The position numbers and the translations under genes are program-made. Positions 51,873-62,805 of a stretch of DNA of 64,000 nucleotides are shown piece by piece. Where the stretch lies: NCBI GenBank assembly GCA_004346645.1, contig SMDA01000001.1, forward strand, positions 248,001 through 312,000, written 5' to 3'. The DNA is from Gulbenkiania mobilis (GTDB taxonomy: Bacteria; Pseudomonadota; Gammaproteobacteria; Burkholderiales; Chromobacteriaceae). The stretch's first letter is position 1; each line of letters begins with the position of its first letter. Below the pieces are notes generated by a model. That model worked only from the letters and a program-made list of their open reading frames with translations. It ran no database searches and was not told where the DNA came from.

Positions 51873-53447
51873 TCAGTGTGCCAGGCGCAGGCGGGTGTGC
51901 CGGCTGGTCTCTTCGGCCAACCACGAGAGCAGCAGCATCGCCACGATCACGGTGGCCGCCGTCTTTTCCTGGAAGAGGGAGAGCGCGAGGTACAGCTGCT
52001 GGCCAAGACCGCCTGCCCCCACGATGCCCAGCACTGCAGCGATGCGGATGTTGTTCTCCCAGCGGTAGAGGGTATAGGCCAGCCACTGGACGATCACTTC
52101 CGGCAGTACGCCGTGGCCGAAGGCGGCCGCCCGCCCGGCCCCTGCTGCCAGCAGGGCCTGTTCTGGCAGAGGCGGCGCATTCTCCAGCGTTTCGGCAAAC
52201 AGCCGGCCCAGCACACCCGTGGTGTGCAGCGCCAGAGCCAACACCCCCGCTGCCGGCCCGAGCCCCAGCGCCAAGACAGCCAGTGCCGCCCACAGCAAGT
52301 CGGGCACGCCGCGCAGCGCGTTCAGCAGCAGGCGGGTAGCTGCCTTGGCCGGCATGCCGAAGCGGCCAGAAGCCGGCAGGGCCAGCAGCCCGCCGCCGGC
52401 GAACGCGAGGGTGGTCCCTAGTATCGAGATTGCCAGCGTTTCCAAGGTGCCGCGTGCCAGGTCTCCCCATATGGCTGCGCCCATTTCGGGTGGGAAGAAG
52501 CTGGCGGCGAACGGCCACAGGGCCTTCAGGTCAGCCCCTGCAGCAGCCCATGCCGGCCACAGCCACGCCAGGCTCGCGCCGATGGCGGTCGCTACAGCGG
52601 CGGCGAGCACCCCACTGCCGTAGCGGCTCTCCAGTCCACGGCGTGCCAGTGCGCTGATGGCTTCGGTGCCGATCACCAGCAGCAGGAACACCAGCAGCAG
52701 GGTGCTGACTTCGCTGCCATTCATCATTTTGATCGAGGTGTCCAGCAGCTGGCCGATGCCGCCTGCCCCGACAAAGCCCATCACCGCCGAGGCGCGGATG
52801 GCACATTCCCAGCGGTATACGGTGTAACTCACCAGTTCCGGCAGTGCCTGCGGCCACAGCCCCCAGAAAAAAACCTGTATCCGGCCGGCACCCTGTGCGG
52901 TGAGCGCCCGGGTGGGCCCATCAGGCTGGGATTCCAGAATCTCGGCGTATACCTTGCCCAGCATGCCGCCATAGGCGAGCCCCAGTGCGAGCACCGCAGG
53001 CAGACTGCCCAGCCCCACCGCCCGCACGAACAGCAGGGCCCACACGATTTCGGGCACACCGCGCAGCCCGATCATCAGTCCACGCAGTATCGGGCGCAGC
53101 CCGCGGGCCAGCGGATGACGGCGTGCCTCGGCAGACATGGGCAGGTCCAGCGCGCGGGTGGTCACGAAGGCCAGGGGCGCACCCAGGAACAGCGCCATTC
53201 CCAGCCCGGCGGTGGCCACCGCCAGCGTAGTAATGGTCTCGCGCGCCACCTCCAGAAGGAAGCCGGCCTCGTGGGCAGGGGGGAAGAAGCCAGCGACGAA
53301 ATGGCCGAGCGTTCCCAGCGTCTCCGGTTGCAGCAGCAGCGCCGGGTTGAAGTGGGTATAAACGAAGGTCGGGGCCAGCAGGGCAAGCAGGACCAGCGTC
53401 CAGCCCAGCCTTGGCAGCAAGGCCGGGTCGCGCGGATGGCTCAGCAT
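51873..53447 (-). CDS. phnE: Fused double PhnE permease (phosphonate-type ABC transporter)
   Basis: A 524-residue protein containing two complete PhnE-like permease modules in tandem, residues about 1-265 and 266-524. Each carries the coupling-helix region and the signature VGAGGIGQ or VGAGGLGQ (FVGAGGIGQLLDTSIKMMNG; IVGAGGLGQQLYLALSLFQE). Single-module PhnE proteins act as a homodimer; the fusion makes a pseudo-dimer. The start overlaps the phnC stop. A GGTTGGCCGAA copy lies at 51912 near the 3' end. Confidence 0.9.
   Translation of the reverse strand: MLSHPRDPALLPRLGWTLVLLALLAPTFVYTHFNPALLLQPETLGTLGHFVAGFFPPAHEAGFLLEVARETITTLAVATAGLGMALFLGAPLAFVTTRALDLPMSAEARRHPLARGLRPILRGLMIGLRGVPEIVWALLFVRAVGLGSLPAVLALGLAYGGMLGKVYAEILESQPDGPTRALTAQGAGRIQVFFWGLWPQALPELVSYTVYRWECAIRASAVMGFVGAGGIGQLLDTSIKMMNGSEVSTLLLVFLLLVIGTEAISALARRGLESRYGSGVLAAAVATAIGASLAWLWPAWAAAGADLKALWPFAASFFPPEMGAAIWGDLARGTLETLAISILGTTLAFAGGGLLALPASGRFGMPAKAATRLLLNALRGVPDLLWAALAVLALGLGPAAGVLALALHTTGVLGRLFAETLENAPPLPEQALLAAGAGRAAAFGHGVLPEVIVQWLAYTLYRWENNIRIAAVLGIVGAGGLGQQLYLALSLFQEKTAATVIVAMLLLSWLAEETSRHTRLRLAH
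51912..51922 (-). repeat. GGTTGGCCGAA uptake-sequence-like repeat
   Basis: Exact 11-mer near the 3' end of phnE. Confidence 0.7.
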
Positions 53448-54241
53448 TGCGCACTCCGCGGCAGGGCGGAGGGACCCGGTTCGAGAGCGGGCGCGGGCGC
53501 GGTTTCCTCGCCGGCATACAGCTGGGCGATCAGTTCAGACGTGACGGCTGCACGGGGTAGGTCGAAGGCGACCCGGCCGGCGCGCAGCCCGATGATACGC
53601 GGAAAATATGCCAAGGCCAGGTCCACCGAATGCAGACTCATCATCAGCGTGGCGCCGCGTGCTCGGGCATCTGCGCTGAGCAGCCGCACGGTGTCTTCGG
53701 CCAACCTTGGATCGAGCGCTGAAACGGGTTCGTCTGCCAGCATCAGCCGTGGTGCCTGATAGAGCACCCGCGCGATGCCCACCCGCTGCCGCTGCCCCCC
53801 CGAAAGGCGGTCGCAACGGTCCCAAATTCGGTCTGCCAAGTCCACACGCGTCAGCGCCTCGCTCACACCGACGGGGTCGTGCGGACGGAGCAGTGCGAGC
53901 AGACTGCCCCACACGCTCTGGCTGGCCAGACGTCCAGCCGCCACCGCATTCACCACCCGCTGCCGCGCGGGCAGCGGCGGGGTCTGGTAGACCGTACCGA
54001 TGCGCGCACGCAGCGCCGCCAGCGGCCCGGGGCGTAGCCGCCACGGGTTCTGTCCCAAAGGCTCTACCGTGCCTTGGGTCGGGCGGGCCAGGGTATTGGC
54101 CAGCATCAGGAGCGAAGTCTTGCCGGCGCCGGACGGACCGATCAGGGCCACCTGCGCCCCGTCGTCCAGCCTGAAGTTCAGGCCGGACAGCACGGGTTTG
54201 CCCTGCAGGGTCAGTCCGGCATCGTGAAACGCCAGGCTCAC
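53441..54241 (-). CDS. phnC: Phosphonate-type ABC transporter ATP-binding protein
   Basis: A 266-residue ABC ATPase with Walker A GPSGAGKTS (residues 35-43), signature LSGGQRQRVGIARVL and Walker B LMLADEPVSALDP. It matches PhnC more than PstB by the adjoining genes. GTG at 54241 overlaps the phnD stop (GTGA), and its own stop overlaps the permease start, so the three genes form one coupled unit. Confidence 0.92.
   Translation of the reverse strand: MSLAFHDAGLTLQGKPVLSGLNFRLDDGAQVALIGPSGAGKTSLLMLANTLARPTQGTVEPLGQNPWRLRPGPLAALRARIGTVYQTPPLPARQRVVNAVAAGRLASQSVWGSLLALLRPHDPVGVSEALTRVDLADRIWDRCDRLSGGQRQRVGIARVLYQAPRLMLADEPVSALDPRLAEDTVRLLSADARARGATLMMSLHSVDLALAYFPRIIGLRAGRVAFDLPRAAVTSELIAQLYAGEETAPAPALEPGPSALPRSAQC
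53696..53706 (-). repeat. GGTTGGCCGAA uptake-sequence-like repeat
   Basis: Exact 11-mer (AAGG form) inside phnC. Confidence 0.7.
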
Positions 54242-55089
54242 TTCAGCAGGCCGGCTTCACGCGCGGCAGCCTCGATGCCCTTGTAGTTCTCCGGCTTGGT
54301 GCCCACGAAGCGGGTGGCACGCTGCAGTTCCAGAATCTGCTGATGTTCCGGGTTCTTCGGGTCCAGCTTCAGGAAGGCAGCGGTGATCTTTTTCTGCAGC
54401 TTGGCGTCCAGGGAGCCGCGCACTGTCCAGTTGTAGTCGTAGAAGGTGGGGGTGGTGCCGATCACCTTGACCTTGGTGGCATCCACCTTGCCGGCCTCGA
54501 CCAGCTTGTCCCACACCGACGCGTTGAGCGCGCCGCCTTCTACCTTGCCCGAGGCCACCCAGGCCACGGTGGCGTCATGGGCACCCGAGTAGGCCACGTT
54601 CTTGAAGTAGGTTTCCGGCTTGATGTTCTGCTTTTGCAGGAAGTAGCGCGGCATCAGGTGGCCGGAGGTGCTGGAGGCGGAGCCGAAGGCGAAGCTCTTG
54701 CCCTTGAGGTCTTTCAGGCTGTTGATGCCTGCAGCCACGCTGCCGATGTACTTGGAGGTGAACTTGGTGTCCTCCTCGCGCTGGACGAGCGGCACGACCT
54801 TGCCGCGCTCCTTGGCCTGCACATAGGTGAAGCCGCCCAGCCAGGCCATGTCGATCTTGTCGGAGGTAAGGGCGGTGACCACGGCAGCGTAGTCGGTAAC
54901 CGGGACGAACTGCACCTTCATCCCCAGCTCTTTCTCCAGGTAGCTGCCCAAGGGCGCGAATTTGCGTTGCAGCTCGGTGGGAGCCTCGTCGGGAATGGCG
55001 GAAACACGCAGGACGGCTTCTTCAGCCAGCGCAACGGAAGCAGCGGCCAGCATCACTGCGGCCGCGAAGGTTTTTTTCGCGAAGGACAT
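54238..55089 (-). CDS. phnD: Phosphate/phosphite/phosphonate ABC transporter substrate-binding protein
   Basis: A 283-residue periplasmic protein with signal peptide MSFAKKTFAAAVMLAAASVA and mature start EEAVLRVSAIPDEAPTELQR, typical of PhnD/PtxB. Ligand-loop segments include MAWLGGFTYVQAKER and FAFGSASSTSGHLMPRYFL. The true ligand (phosphonate, phosphite or phosphate) cannot be assigned without oxidoreductase or C-P lyase genes nearby, and none is present. First gene of the transporter operon. Confidence 0.92.
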   Translation of the reverse strand: MSFAKKTFAAAVMLAAASVALAEEAVLRVSAIPDEAPTELQRKFAPLGSYLEKELGMKVQFVPVTDYAAVVTALTSDKIDMAWLGGFTYVQAKERGKVVPLVQREEDTKFTSKYIGSVAAGINSLKDLKGKSFAFGSASSTSGHLMPRYFLQKQNIKPETYFKNVAYSGAHDATVAWVASGKVEGGALNASVWDKLVEAGKVDATKVKVIGTTPTFYDYNWTVRGSLDAKLQKKITAAFLKLDPKNPEHQQILELQRATRFVGTKPENYKGIEAAAREAGLLK

Positions 55090-55198
55090 GTCAGGCTCTT
55101 TCGTAGGCGGGCACAAAGCCGCCGGTTGCACGAAAACACAACGGCCAGGGCAGGGGCCCGGGCCGGCAGGGCGGACGATAAGCCGCACCAAAACAAAA

Positions 55199-55218
55199 GC
55201 TGCCGCATCTGCGGCAGC
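55199..55218 (-). terminator. lgt terminator
   Basis: GCTGCCGCA-TC-TGCGGCAGC perfect 9-bp stem; on the minus strand followed by TTTTGTTTTGG. Located 40 bp behind lgt. Confidence 0.85.
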
Positions 55219-55240
55219 CGGATTTTCCTCCAAACGGACC

Positions 55241-55251
55241 TTTCAGCCAAC
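55241..55251 (-). repeat. One-mismatch relative of the uptake-like repeat
   Basis: Minus-strand GGTTGGCTGAA, one base from the 11-mer, 6 bp behind the lgt stop. The change creates CTGAA, the core of known Neisseria uptake sequences. Confidence 0.45.
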
Positions 55252-55257
55252 CCTTTT

Positions 55258-56109
55258 TCAGGTGCGGTCGCGACGGCGGAAGTACCACCACAGACCGCCC
55301 CCGAGCACGATCATCGGCAGTGACAGCCACTGCCCCATGCTCAGGCCCATGGCCAGGAGCCCCAGAAAGTCATCGGGCTCACGGGCAAACTCGGCCAGGA
55401 AACGGAACACGCCGTAGCCCAAGAGGAAGGCAGCGGATACTTCTCCCGCCCGGCGCGGTTTGCTGCTGTACATCCACAGCAGGATGAAGAGCAGCACGCC
55501 TTCCAGTGCGAACTGGTACAGCTGCGAAGGATGGCGAGGCAGGCCACCGTACTGGGCCAAGAGGGCCATCAGGTCCGGAGACTGCTGGGCCATTACCATG
55601 TCCTCCCGCTGGGCCTGCGGGAACAGCATGGCCCAGGGCGCATCCGGGCGCGTTACCCGGCCCCACAGCTCACCATTGATGAAGTTGCCGATGCGGCCGG
55701 CCGCCAGTCCCAGCGGCACCAGCGGGGCGATGAAGTCGGTGACCTCCCAGAAGCCGCGACCATTGCGGCGGGCAAAGAGCCACATCGCCACCAGTACCCC
55801 CAGGAAGCCTCCATGGAAAGCCATTCCGCCCTGCCACACCTTGAAGATGGCCAGGGGGTCGGCGAGGTACTCTGCCGGCTTGTAGAAGAGCACGTAGCCC
55901 AGCCGCCCGCCCAGCACAACCCCCAGCACGCCGTACATCAGCAGGTCGTCCAGCTTCTTGGACGTCATGAAAGGATGGCCGCGCCTGATGCGCAGGTTGC
56001 CCAGCGCCATGAACAGCATGAAACCGATCAGGTACATCAGGCCATACCAATGGACGGCCAGGGGGCCGAGGCGAAGAGCGATCGGATCGAACTGCGGGTG
56101 AATCAGCAT
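55258..56109 (-). CDS. lgt: Prolipoprotein diacylglyceryl transferase
   Basis: Attaches diacylglycerol to the lipobox cysteine of prolipoproteins in the inner membrane. A 283-residue protein with seven predicted transmembrane helices. The Lgt signature [20 protein letters not shown] is near residues 130-150, and a conserved histidine lies in AFHGGFLGV. It diverges from ilvD with a 197-bp gap. Confidence 0.96.
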   Translation of the reverse strand: MLIHPQFDPIALRLGPLAVHWYGLMYLIGFMLFMALGNLRIRRGHPFMTSKKLDDLLMYGVLGVVLGGRLGYVLFYKPAEYLADPLAIFKVWQGGMAFHGGFLGVLVAMWLFARRNGRGFWEVTDFIAPLVPLGLAAGRIGNFINGELWGRVTRPDAPWAMLFPQAQREDMVMAQQSPDLMALLAQYGGLPRHPSQLYQFALEGVLLFILLWMYSSKPRRAGEVSAAFLLGYGVFRFLAEFAREPDDFLGLLAMGLSMGQWLSLPMIVLGGGLWWYFRRRDRT

Positions 56110-56306
56110 TTGTCAGTACCGTGCGTTTGCGGTAAAAAAGGTAACGGAAATTATACGTAAAACCTGCCTGCGGCGTCCCGGACCGCAACCGGCCGAGACG
56201 CGTCCCGTTTTCTGAGGCACCCGCAACAACGGGCGGCCTGTGGTACATCCACCTTCCAGGCCCATGCGCGGCAGCGTTTTAGCCCGATCACCTTCAAGGA
56301 AGCAAC

Positions 56307-58163
56307 ATGCCTCAATACCGTTCCCGCACTTCCACCTCGGGGCGCAACATGGCGGGTGCCCGCGCCCTCTGGCGTGCCACCGGCATGAAAGACGAAGACT
56401 TCGGCAAGCCGATCATCGCGATTGCCAACTCCTTCACTCAGTTCGTTCCGGGTCATGTCCACCTGCACAACATGGGCCAGCTCGTGGCACGCGAGATCGA
56501 GAAGGCCGGCGGCGTGGCCAAGGAGTTCAACACTATCGCCGTCGACGACGGCATCGCCATGGGCCACGGCGGCATGCTCTACAGCCTGCCCAGCCGCGAC
56601 CTGATCGCCGACAGCGTGGAGTACATGGTCAATGCGCACTGCGCGGACGCGCTGGTGTGCATTTCCAACTGCGACAAGATCACGCCCGGCATGTTGATGG
56701 CCGCCCTGCGGCTCAACATTCCCGTCGTATTCGTGTCAGGCGGCCCGATGGAAGCAGGCAAGGTGCAGTGGGGCAACGACATCCGCAAGCTGGACCTGGT
56801 GGATGCTATGGTAGAGGCGGCCAACAGCGCCGTATCGGATGCCGATGTAGACAAGGTGGAACGCAGCGCCTGTCCGACCTGCGGCTCCTGTTCGGGTATG
56901 TTTACCGCCAATTCGATGAACTGCCTCACCGAGGCGCTGGGGCTGTCCTTGCCAGGCAACGGCAGCCTGCTCGCCACGCACGCGGACCGCAAGGAGCTGT
57001 TCTTGGCCGCCGGCCGCCTGATCGTGGACATCACCAAGCGCTACTACGAACAGGACGACGCAAGCGTGCTGCCGCGCAGCATCGCCACCAAGGCGGCGTT
57101 CGAGAATGCCATGAGCCTGGACGTCGCCATGGGCGGCTCCACCAACACCGTGCTGCACCTGCTGGCTGCGGCCAGCGAGGCCGGGGTGGATTTTCGGATG
57201 GCCGACATCGACCGCATCTCCCGTAGCGTGCCTTGCCTGGCCAAGGTGGCCCCAGCCACCCAGAAGTACCATATGGAAGACGTGCACCGCGCCGGTGGCG
57301 TGATGGGCCTGCTGGCTGAGCTGGACCGTGCCGGCCTGCTCCACCGCGATGTTGCCACGGTGCACAGCCCCAGCATGGAGGCGGCACTGGAGCGGTGGGA
57401 CGTGATGCGTCACGGACCGGACAGTGCACCGCACCGCTTCTATCGCGCTGCACCCGGCGGCATTCCCACCACTATCGCCTTCAGCCAGAGCATGCGCTAT
57501 CCCGAGCTGGATACCGACCGTGCCGGAGGCTGCATCCGCGACAAGGCCCACGCGTATTCACAGGACGGCGGCCTAGCGGTGCTGTACGGCAATCTTGCCG
57601 AGCGGGGGTGCATCGTCAAGACCGCTGGGGTGGATGAGTCGATCCTGGTCTTCTCCGGCCGCGCGCGCGTCTACGAAAGCCAGGACGCCGCCGTGGCTGC
57701 CATTCTCAACGACGAGGTGGTGGCAGGCGACGTGGTGGTGATCCGCTACGAAGGCCCCAAGGGCGGGCCCGGCATGCAGGAAATGCTGTACCCGACCAGC
57801 TATCTCAAATCCAAAGGCCTGGGCAAGGCCTGTGCACTCTTGACCGATGGGCGCTTCTCGGGGGGCACCTCTGGTCTGTCGATCGGGCACGTATCACCCG
57901 AAGCGGCAGAAGGCGGTGCCATCGGGCTGGTGGAGGAGGGGGATACCATCGAGATCGACATCCCGGCCCGCCGCATCCGGCTGGCGGTGAGCGACGACAC
58001 CCTGGCCGCCCGCCGCGCCTCCATGGAAGCACGCGGCCGTGACGCCTGGAAACCGGTAGGACGTGACCGTGTGGTGAGCCCGGCCCTGCGCGCCTACGCA
58101 GCGATGACCACCAGTGCCGACACCGGCGCCGTGCGCGACGTGAGCCAAGTCGAGCGTCGCTAG
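56307..58163 (+). CDS. ilvD: Dihydroxy-acid dehydratase
   Basis: Fourth common step of isoleucine and valine synthesis. A 618-residue iron-sulfur enzyme with cluster cysteines in [10 protein letters not shown] and [20 protein letters not shown], plus [13 protein letters not shown] [13 protein letters not shown]. The C-terminal [20 protein letters not shown] matches. Start ATG at 56307 with AAGGAAGC. An uptake-like repeat begins 3 bp after the stop. Confidence 0.97.
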   Translation: MPQYRSRTSTSGRNMAGARALWRATGMKDEDFGKPIIAIANSFTQFVPGHVHLHNMGQLVAREIEKAGGVAKEFNTIAVDDGIAMGHGGMLYSLPSRDLIADSVEYMVNAHCADALVCISNCDKITPGMLMAALRLNIPVVFVSGGPMEAGKVQWGNDIRKLDLVDAMVEAANSAVSDADVDKVERSACPTCGSCSGMFTANSMNCLTEALGLSLPGNGSLLATHADRKELFLAAGRLIVDITKRYYEQDDASVLPRSIATKAAFENAMSLDVAMGGSTNTVLHLLAAASEAGVDFRMADIDRISRSVPCLAKVAPATQKYHMEDVHRAGGVMGLLAELDRAGLLHRDVATVHSPSMEAALERWDVMRHGPDSAPHRFYRAAPGGIPTTIAFSQSMRYPELDTDRAGGCIRDKAHAYSQDGGLAVLYGNLAERGCIVKTAGVDESILVFSGRARVYESQDAAVAAILNDEVVAGDVVVIRYEGPKGGPGMQEMLYPTSYLKSKGLGKACALLTDGRFSGGTSGLSIGHVSPEAAEGGAIGLVEEGDTIEIDIPARRIRLAVSDDTLAARRASMEARGRDAWKPVGRDRVVSPALRAYAAMTTSADTGAVRDVSQVERR

Positions 58164-58165
58164 CC

Positions 58166-58176
58166 TTCGGCCAACC
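58166..58176 (-). repeat. GGTTGGCCGAA uptake-sequence-like repeat
   Basis: Exact intergenic 11-mer, directly behind the ilvD stop and before its terminator. Confidence 0.8.
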
Positions 58177-58188
58177 GTGATTGAGGCG

Positions 58189-58216
58189 AACGGCAGCGAT
58201 GGCTGCCGTTTTTCTT
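58189..58216 (+). terminator. ilvD terminator
   Basis: AACGGCAGC-GATG-GCTGCCGTT followed by TTTCTTT. Confidence 0.9.
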
Positions 58217-58384
58217 TGCCACGGTTGTAGCGGTTTGGTTGTTGGGGGTGGTGAGCAACACTTGGCACCGCTTGGGCCTCACTATCAGAAAATCATCTGC
58301 AGCCAGGCGCTAGCCGGAAAACGGGCTGCGCCCCGAAAGATCCACACGGGTCGTATCAGGGCAGTCGGACACCAGCAAATGGTC

Positions 58385-58395
58385 TTCGGCCAACC
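58385..58395 (-). repeat. GGTTGGCCGAA uptake-sequence-like repeat
   Basis: Exact intergenic 11-mer (AAGG form) in the gene-poor region. Confidence 0.8.
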
Positions 58396-59154
58396 TTGTG
58401 GCAGTAGCAAATGTCGCTTTTCGCTCAACCTGAGCGCACAGGGTTGTATGTGGCAGTCGATGCCCTGCTTGTTGTGGGCCAAGCGACCGCCTGGCGTGCC
58501 CTGCCCCGGTCCGGCGGACTGGGTTGAGCCTTGTGTCAGGGCGTACACGGCGGTGCGAGGGGTAAACGGTGGCCAGCCGAGTTTGCCGAAGGAGTGTGTC
58601 GGTCCAGGGTGTTGTGGTGTCCGATCGACCCGTGACCGTTCCCTTTTCCATCACCGATGGGGGGCGGGCGGGCAGGCTCTGCAACCGACCGGACGCGGAT
58701 GATGACAACATCCGTCAGCAGGCTGAGGGTGCTTCGACTTGGTTGAAGTCGGCGTGTCCTAATTAGGTCGCGCATGATCAGGCCGGCCGCCACGATCTGA
58801 CGGCGCCGATGCTGCGCGCTGCGTAGCACATCACTGCTTGGCCGGAAGCCGTGGCGCTATCTTGCGGGCGCCCGTTGGTGCGAACGGGGCCGCGTCACCC
58901 TCCTTTTTAGCCACTGCGACACTGCCCTCGTGGCTACTTCGGCATTGTGTCGGCATCCGTTTCCGCCAGAGTGTGTTTGGGTCAAGCGCAACTGCCACCG
59001 AGCTCCGTGGTACATGTTCAGGGGGTGCGTAGACGGTTAGCCGAAAACTTTTGCAGCCAGGAGGAACTTCGCTGCTGCACTGCACTCTACTGTCCTGAGA
59101 CTGCAGATTTGTCCTCGTCTCGATCTCCCCTGATGAGCAATCCTTCTTTTGCTG

Positions 59155-59188
59155 GCCAGCCTTTGTGAAGAGGCTGGCTTTCTTTTTT
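59155..59188 (+). terminator. Terminator in the gene-poor region
   Basis: GCCAGCCT/AGGCTGGC with an 8-nt loop, then TTTCTTTTTT. It implies a plus-strand transcript upstream although no gene is recognised there. Confidence 0.7.
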
Positions 59189-59436
59189 GTTACAAAACGA
59201 ATTTGTATACAGTATTTGAAAGGCAATCTTCACTAAGCAGAAAGCCGGTACGCTTCGATCTCTTGTCATCAAAAACTCAGGTACGGCAGTGGAGCTTCGG
59301 GGTAGACCGACGTGCGGAAGGAAAAAGTCTAGGGGCGGGCAGCGAAACGCAGCAAAAGGGGGGGGCGGCAGAAGATTTTTTAAAAACAAATACTTATGCG
59401 GTTTTTTTGAATTCCGCAGAAAGCGGGCAAAAAAAT

Positions 59437-59460
59437 GCGCGGAAGAAAAATCTTCCGCGC
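59437..59460 (-). terminator. Minus-strand terminator in the AT-rich stretch
   Basis: GCGCGGAAGA/TCTTCCGCGC, 10-bp perfect stem. On the minus strand it is followed by ATTTTTTTGC, pointing to a leftward transcript starting to its right. Confidence 0.75.
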
Positions 59461-59564
59461 CAAGTCTACAAAGGAGAAATAGAGGAGAAACTATCAAGAA
59501 GCAATTGCTGCATCTCAACGAGGACGGATTATCCGGATACGGTGTTCAAGTGTCAACGCCGTCG

Positions 59565-59578
59565 GTGCGGTACCGCAC
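59565..59578. promoter_or_regulatory. 14-bp perfect palindrome GTGCGGTACCGCAC
   Basis: Located 127 bp upstream of the next gene's start. Operator-like by symmetry; no regulator is known. Confidence 0.3.
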
Positions 59579-59704
59579 AAAACCGTAAGTAAATGTCGCA
59601 TATCAGCACATACTTATGTTTTATTCCGAAAAAGCGCCGCTGTTGTCCTTCCACAAGCCTGTGCCACAATAGAAGTCTTGCCGACTGCAATCCATTACCG
59701 ACTC

Positions 59705-60817
59705 ATGAACGCGCCCCGCCTTACCCTGCCCGACCCCCGTCAGTATCATCCCGCGCGGATGGAATCCAACCGTCTCCTGCACTACACGACCAGCGTGCTC
59801 TCTGCGGCCTCCGATGCTGCCGCCCGACAGGCGCGTGAGGATCTGGTGGCCGTGCTCGGCGAGATGCTGGAGCGCGACGAAATGCTCGCCATTTCCGTGG
59901 CCTTGGCCATGGCGCCTTCGCAGGAGGGCTACAAAATTCTATGGCAGGCCCTGCGTCAGGCGGTCGAGACGCCCGCCGGACGCCACGCGGTGGTGTTTGC
60001 CGTGCCGCTGGTACTGGTAGTAGGCACCAAGAACAAGGCCACCTTGCCGGACCGCATTGCCGATGTGGATGGTCTGAATGCCCTGCTGCGTGAGCACGGG
60101 GTCTTCCGGCAGGGCGCGGAAGTATTCCTCTCCGGGAAGCTGCTGCACCCGGATGCGCTGGTGGGCATCAGCGCCGGTCAGCTGTATCGCTACACCCGTC
60201 AGTTGGTCGATGCCGCCCGCGGTTTGCCGCTCGACCTGCAGGCCGCGCCGATCGTCGCCAAGGAGGAGGGTGTTTTCCTGCGCTACCTGGTTGGGGTTGC
60301 CATCCAGGAAGAGGATGACGAGCCAGCCGTGAGTCTGGGCGGCGGCGTCGGCAGCTGGGGCATGCCGCTGATGAAGTTCCTGGCCGAGGCACTCAAGACC
60401 GAAGGCGTCACCCTGTTCCCGATCGCCCGCCCACCGCTGCCGGTGATGCAGGCCATCGTGGCCGGCAATACCGCCCGTCTGGAGGTAGCCCTGCAGGTTT
60501 TTGCCAGCACGCAGATCCGTAAGCTGCGGGAAACCGGCCAGCAACCGGTGGCCATTGCCTCGGCGCACGAAAGCGGAGAGCTCCATTTCACCCTTTCCTC
60601 CAGCGGAGACGAGCGCAACTGGGAAGGCTTTGTCTGGCCGCTGTCGGCGCTGGATTCGGTGCCCCTCATCGAGAGCAACTTCCGCCAGCTGATGGCCGAG
60701 TGCCGCGTGGAAGACGTGCGGGTGCTCGAGCGGGTGCAACCCGACGAGCGCAACGGTATTCCCCTATTTTTCACGGCCGATGACGTGCCCGCGGATGGGC
60801 AGCCGCCCCTGCAGTGA
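59705..60817 (+). CDS. Conserved protein of unknown function
   Basis: A 370-residue soluble protein with no signal peptide. ATG at 59705 begins MNAPRLTLPDPRQYHPARME; a TTG start 27 bp earlier is possible. Features are an Ala-rich N-terminal helical part, HAVVFAVPLVLVVGTKNKAT, HGVFRQGAEVFLSGKLLHPD and a C-terminal segment WEGFVWPLSALDSVPLIESN. It looks like a stable cytoplasmic protein, but I do not recognise the family. It is 92 bp upstream of glyA in the same direction. Confidence 0.7.
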   Translation: MNAPRLTLPDPRQYHPARMESNRLLHYTTSVLSAASDAAARQAREDLVAVLGEMLERDEMLAISVALAMAPSQEGYKILWQALRQAVETPAGRHAVVFAVPLVLVVGTKNKATLPDRIADVDGLNALLREHGVFRQGAEVFLSGKLLHPDALVGISAGQLYRYTRQLVDAARGLPLDLQAAPIVAKEEGVFLRYLVGVAIQEEDDEPAVSLGGGVGSWGMPLMKFLAEALKTEGVTLFPIARPPLPVMQAIVAGNTARLEVALQVFASTQIRKLRETGQQPVAIASAHESGELHFTLSSSGDERNWEGFVWPLSALDSVPLIESNFRQLMAECRVEDVRVLERVQPDERNGIPLFFTADDVPADGQPPLQ

Positions 60818-60909
60818 CGCCTTGACGGGAACGCTTCACGTCAAAATGTATGCCTGAAGGATTCGTGTAGAATGAATCCATCGTTAACCCTTTGATGGAT
60901 GAATCAAAG

Positions 60910-62163
<1,254 letters not shown>

Positions 62164-62181
62164 TCTACGGGCACTATCCAG

Positions 62182-62205
62182 AAGCGGTCGCAAGGCCGCT
62201 TTTTT
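62182..62205 (+). terminator. glyA terminator
   Basis: AAGCGGTC-GCAA-GGCCGCTT with a GNRA loop, one G-T pair, then TTTT. Confidence 0.85.
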
Positions 62206-62317
62206 CATGCACAGCGGCTGCGGCGCTCCTTCTCTGGCTCGCGGTTGACGGAACGGCTTTAAACCCCGGGCGGGCTCCTGTTAACATCGGGTGATTGTTC
62301 TACAGGACCGCCTCATC

Positions 62318-62779
62318 ATGAAATGTCCGTTCTGCGGGTGTACCGATACCCAGGTGATCGACTCGCGCGTCAGCGAGGACGGCACCAGCATCCGCCGCCG
62401 CCGCCGCTGCATGCGCTGCGAGAAACGCTTCACCACCTTCGAGACGGCGGACGTACGCATGCCTCAGGTAGTGAAGACCGGTGGCCATCGCGCCGAATTC
62501 GACGTGCAGCGGGTGCGCACCAGCTTCATGCGTGCCTTGCACAAGCGTCCAGTTCCCACCGCGTTGGTTGATGACGCCATTGACCGCATCTGCCAGCGAC
62601 TGCTGCAGTTAGGCGAGCGCGAGGTCAGCAGCCGCCAGATCGGGGAGATGGTGATGAGCGAGTTGGCCAAGCTCGACAAGGTGGCCTACGTCCGCTTTGC
62701 CTCCGTTTACCGAAGCTTCCAGGACGTCTCAGAGTTTTCCGAAGCCATCCGTGAGGTGGAAAAGGACGAGCGCCCCTGA
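62318..62779 (+). CDS. nrdR: Transcriptional repressor NrdR
   Basis: Represses ribonucleotide reductase genes according to nucleotide state. A 153-residue protein with an N-terminal zinc ribbon (C3, C6, C31, C34 in MKCPFCGC and [14 protein letters not shown]) and an ATP-cone (residues about 49-139). ATG at 62318. glyA-nrdR-ribD is a widespread proteobacterial order. ribD follows after 26 bp. Confidence 0.97.
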   Translation: MKCPFCGCTDTQVIDSRVSEDGTSIRRRRRCMRCEKRFTTFETADVRMPQVVKTGGHRAEFDVQRVRTSFMRALHKRPVPTALVDDAIDRICQRLLQLGEREVSSRQIGEMVMSELAKLDKVAYVRFASVYRSFQDVSEFSEAIREVEKDERP

Positions 62780-62805
62780 TCCCTCATCTCCAGCCGGAAG
62801 AGGCC

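Larger units (their letters stand above)
58217..59704. other. Gene-poor region, partly AT-rich
   Basis: About 1.5 kb without a convincing gene. 58217-59150 is GC-rich with only random-looking frames and one exact uptake-like repeat (58385). About 59160-59640 is clearly AT-richer, with A and T runs. It holds a plus-strand terminator (59155-59188), a minus-strand terminator (59437-59460), two ribosome-site-like GGAG motifs at 59472-59485 with no good start codon behind them, and the palindromes TATCCGGATA (59530) and GTGCGGTACCGCAC (59565). It may be decayed foreign DNA or carry unrecognised small RNAs. Confidence 0.5.

Noticed and set aside
58181..58702. 173-residue open frame behind ilvD
   Set aside because: It starts before the ilvD terminator, has no ribosome site and reads as random sequence; overlapping frames on the other strand are as long.
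59289..59588. 99-residue open frame in the AT-rich stretch, including a possible peptide beginning at an ATC codon behind GAGGAGAAACT
   Set aside because: The upstream part is poly-Lys/Arg-like low complexity, and ATC starts are very rare. Kept only as part of the region description.
60822..60873. Promoter before glyA built from TTGACG (60822) or TAGAAT (60868)
   Set aside because: Neither hexamer has a partner at an acceptable spacing, so no promoter is claimed.
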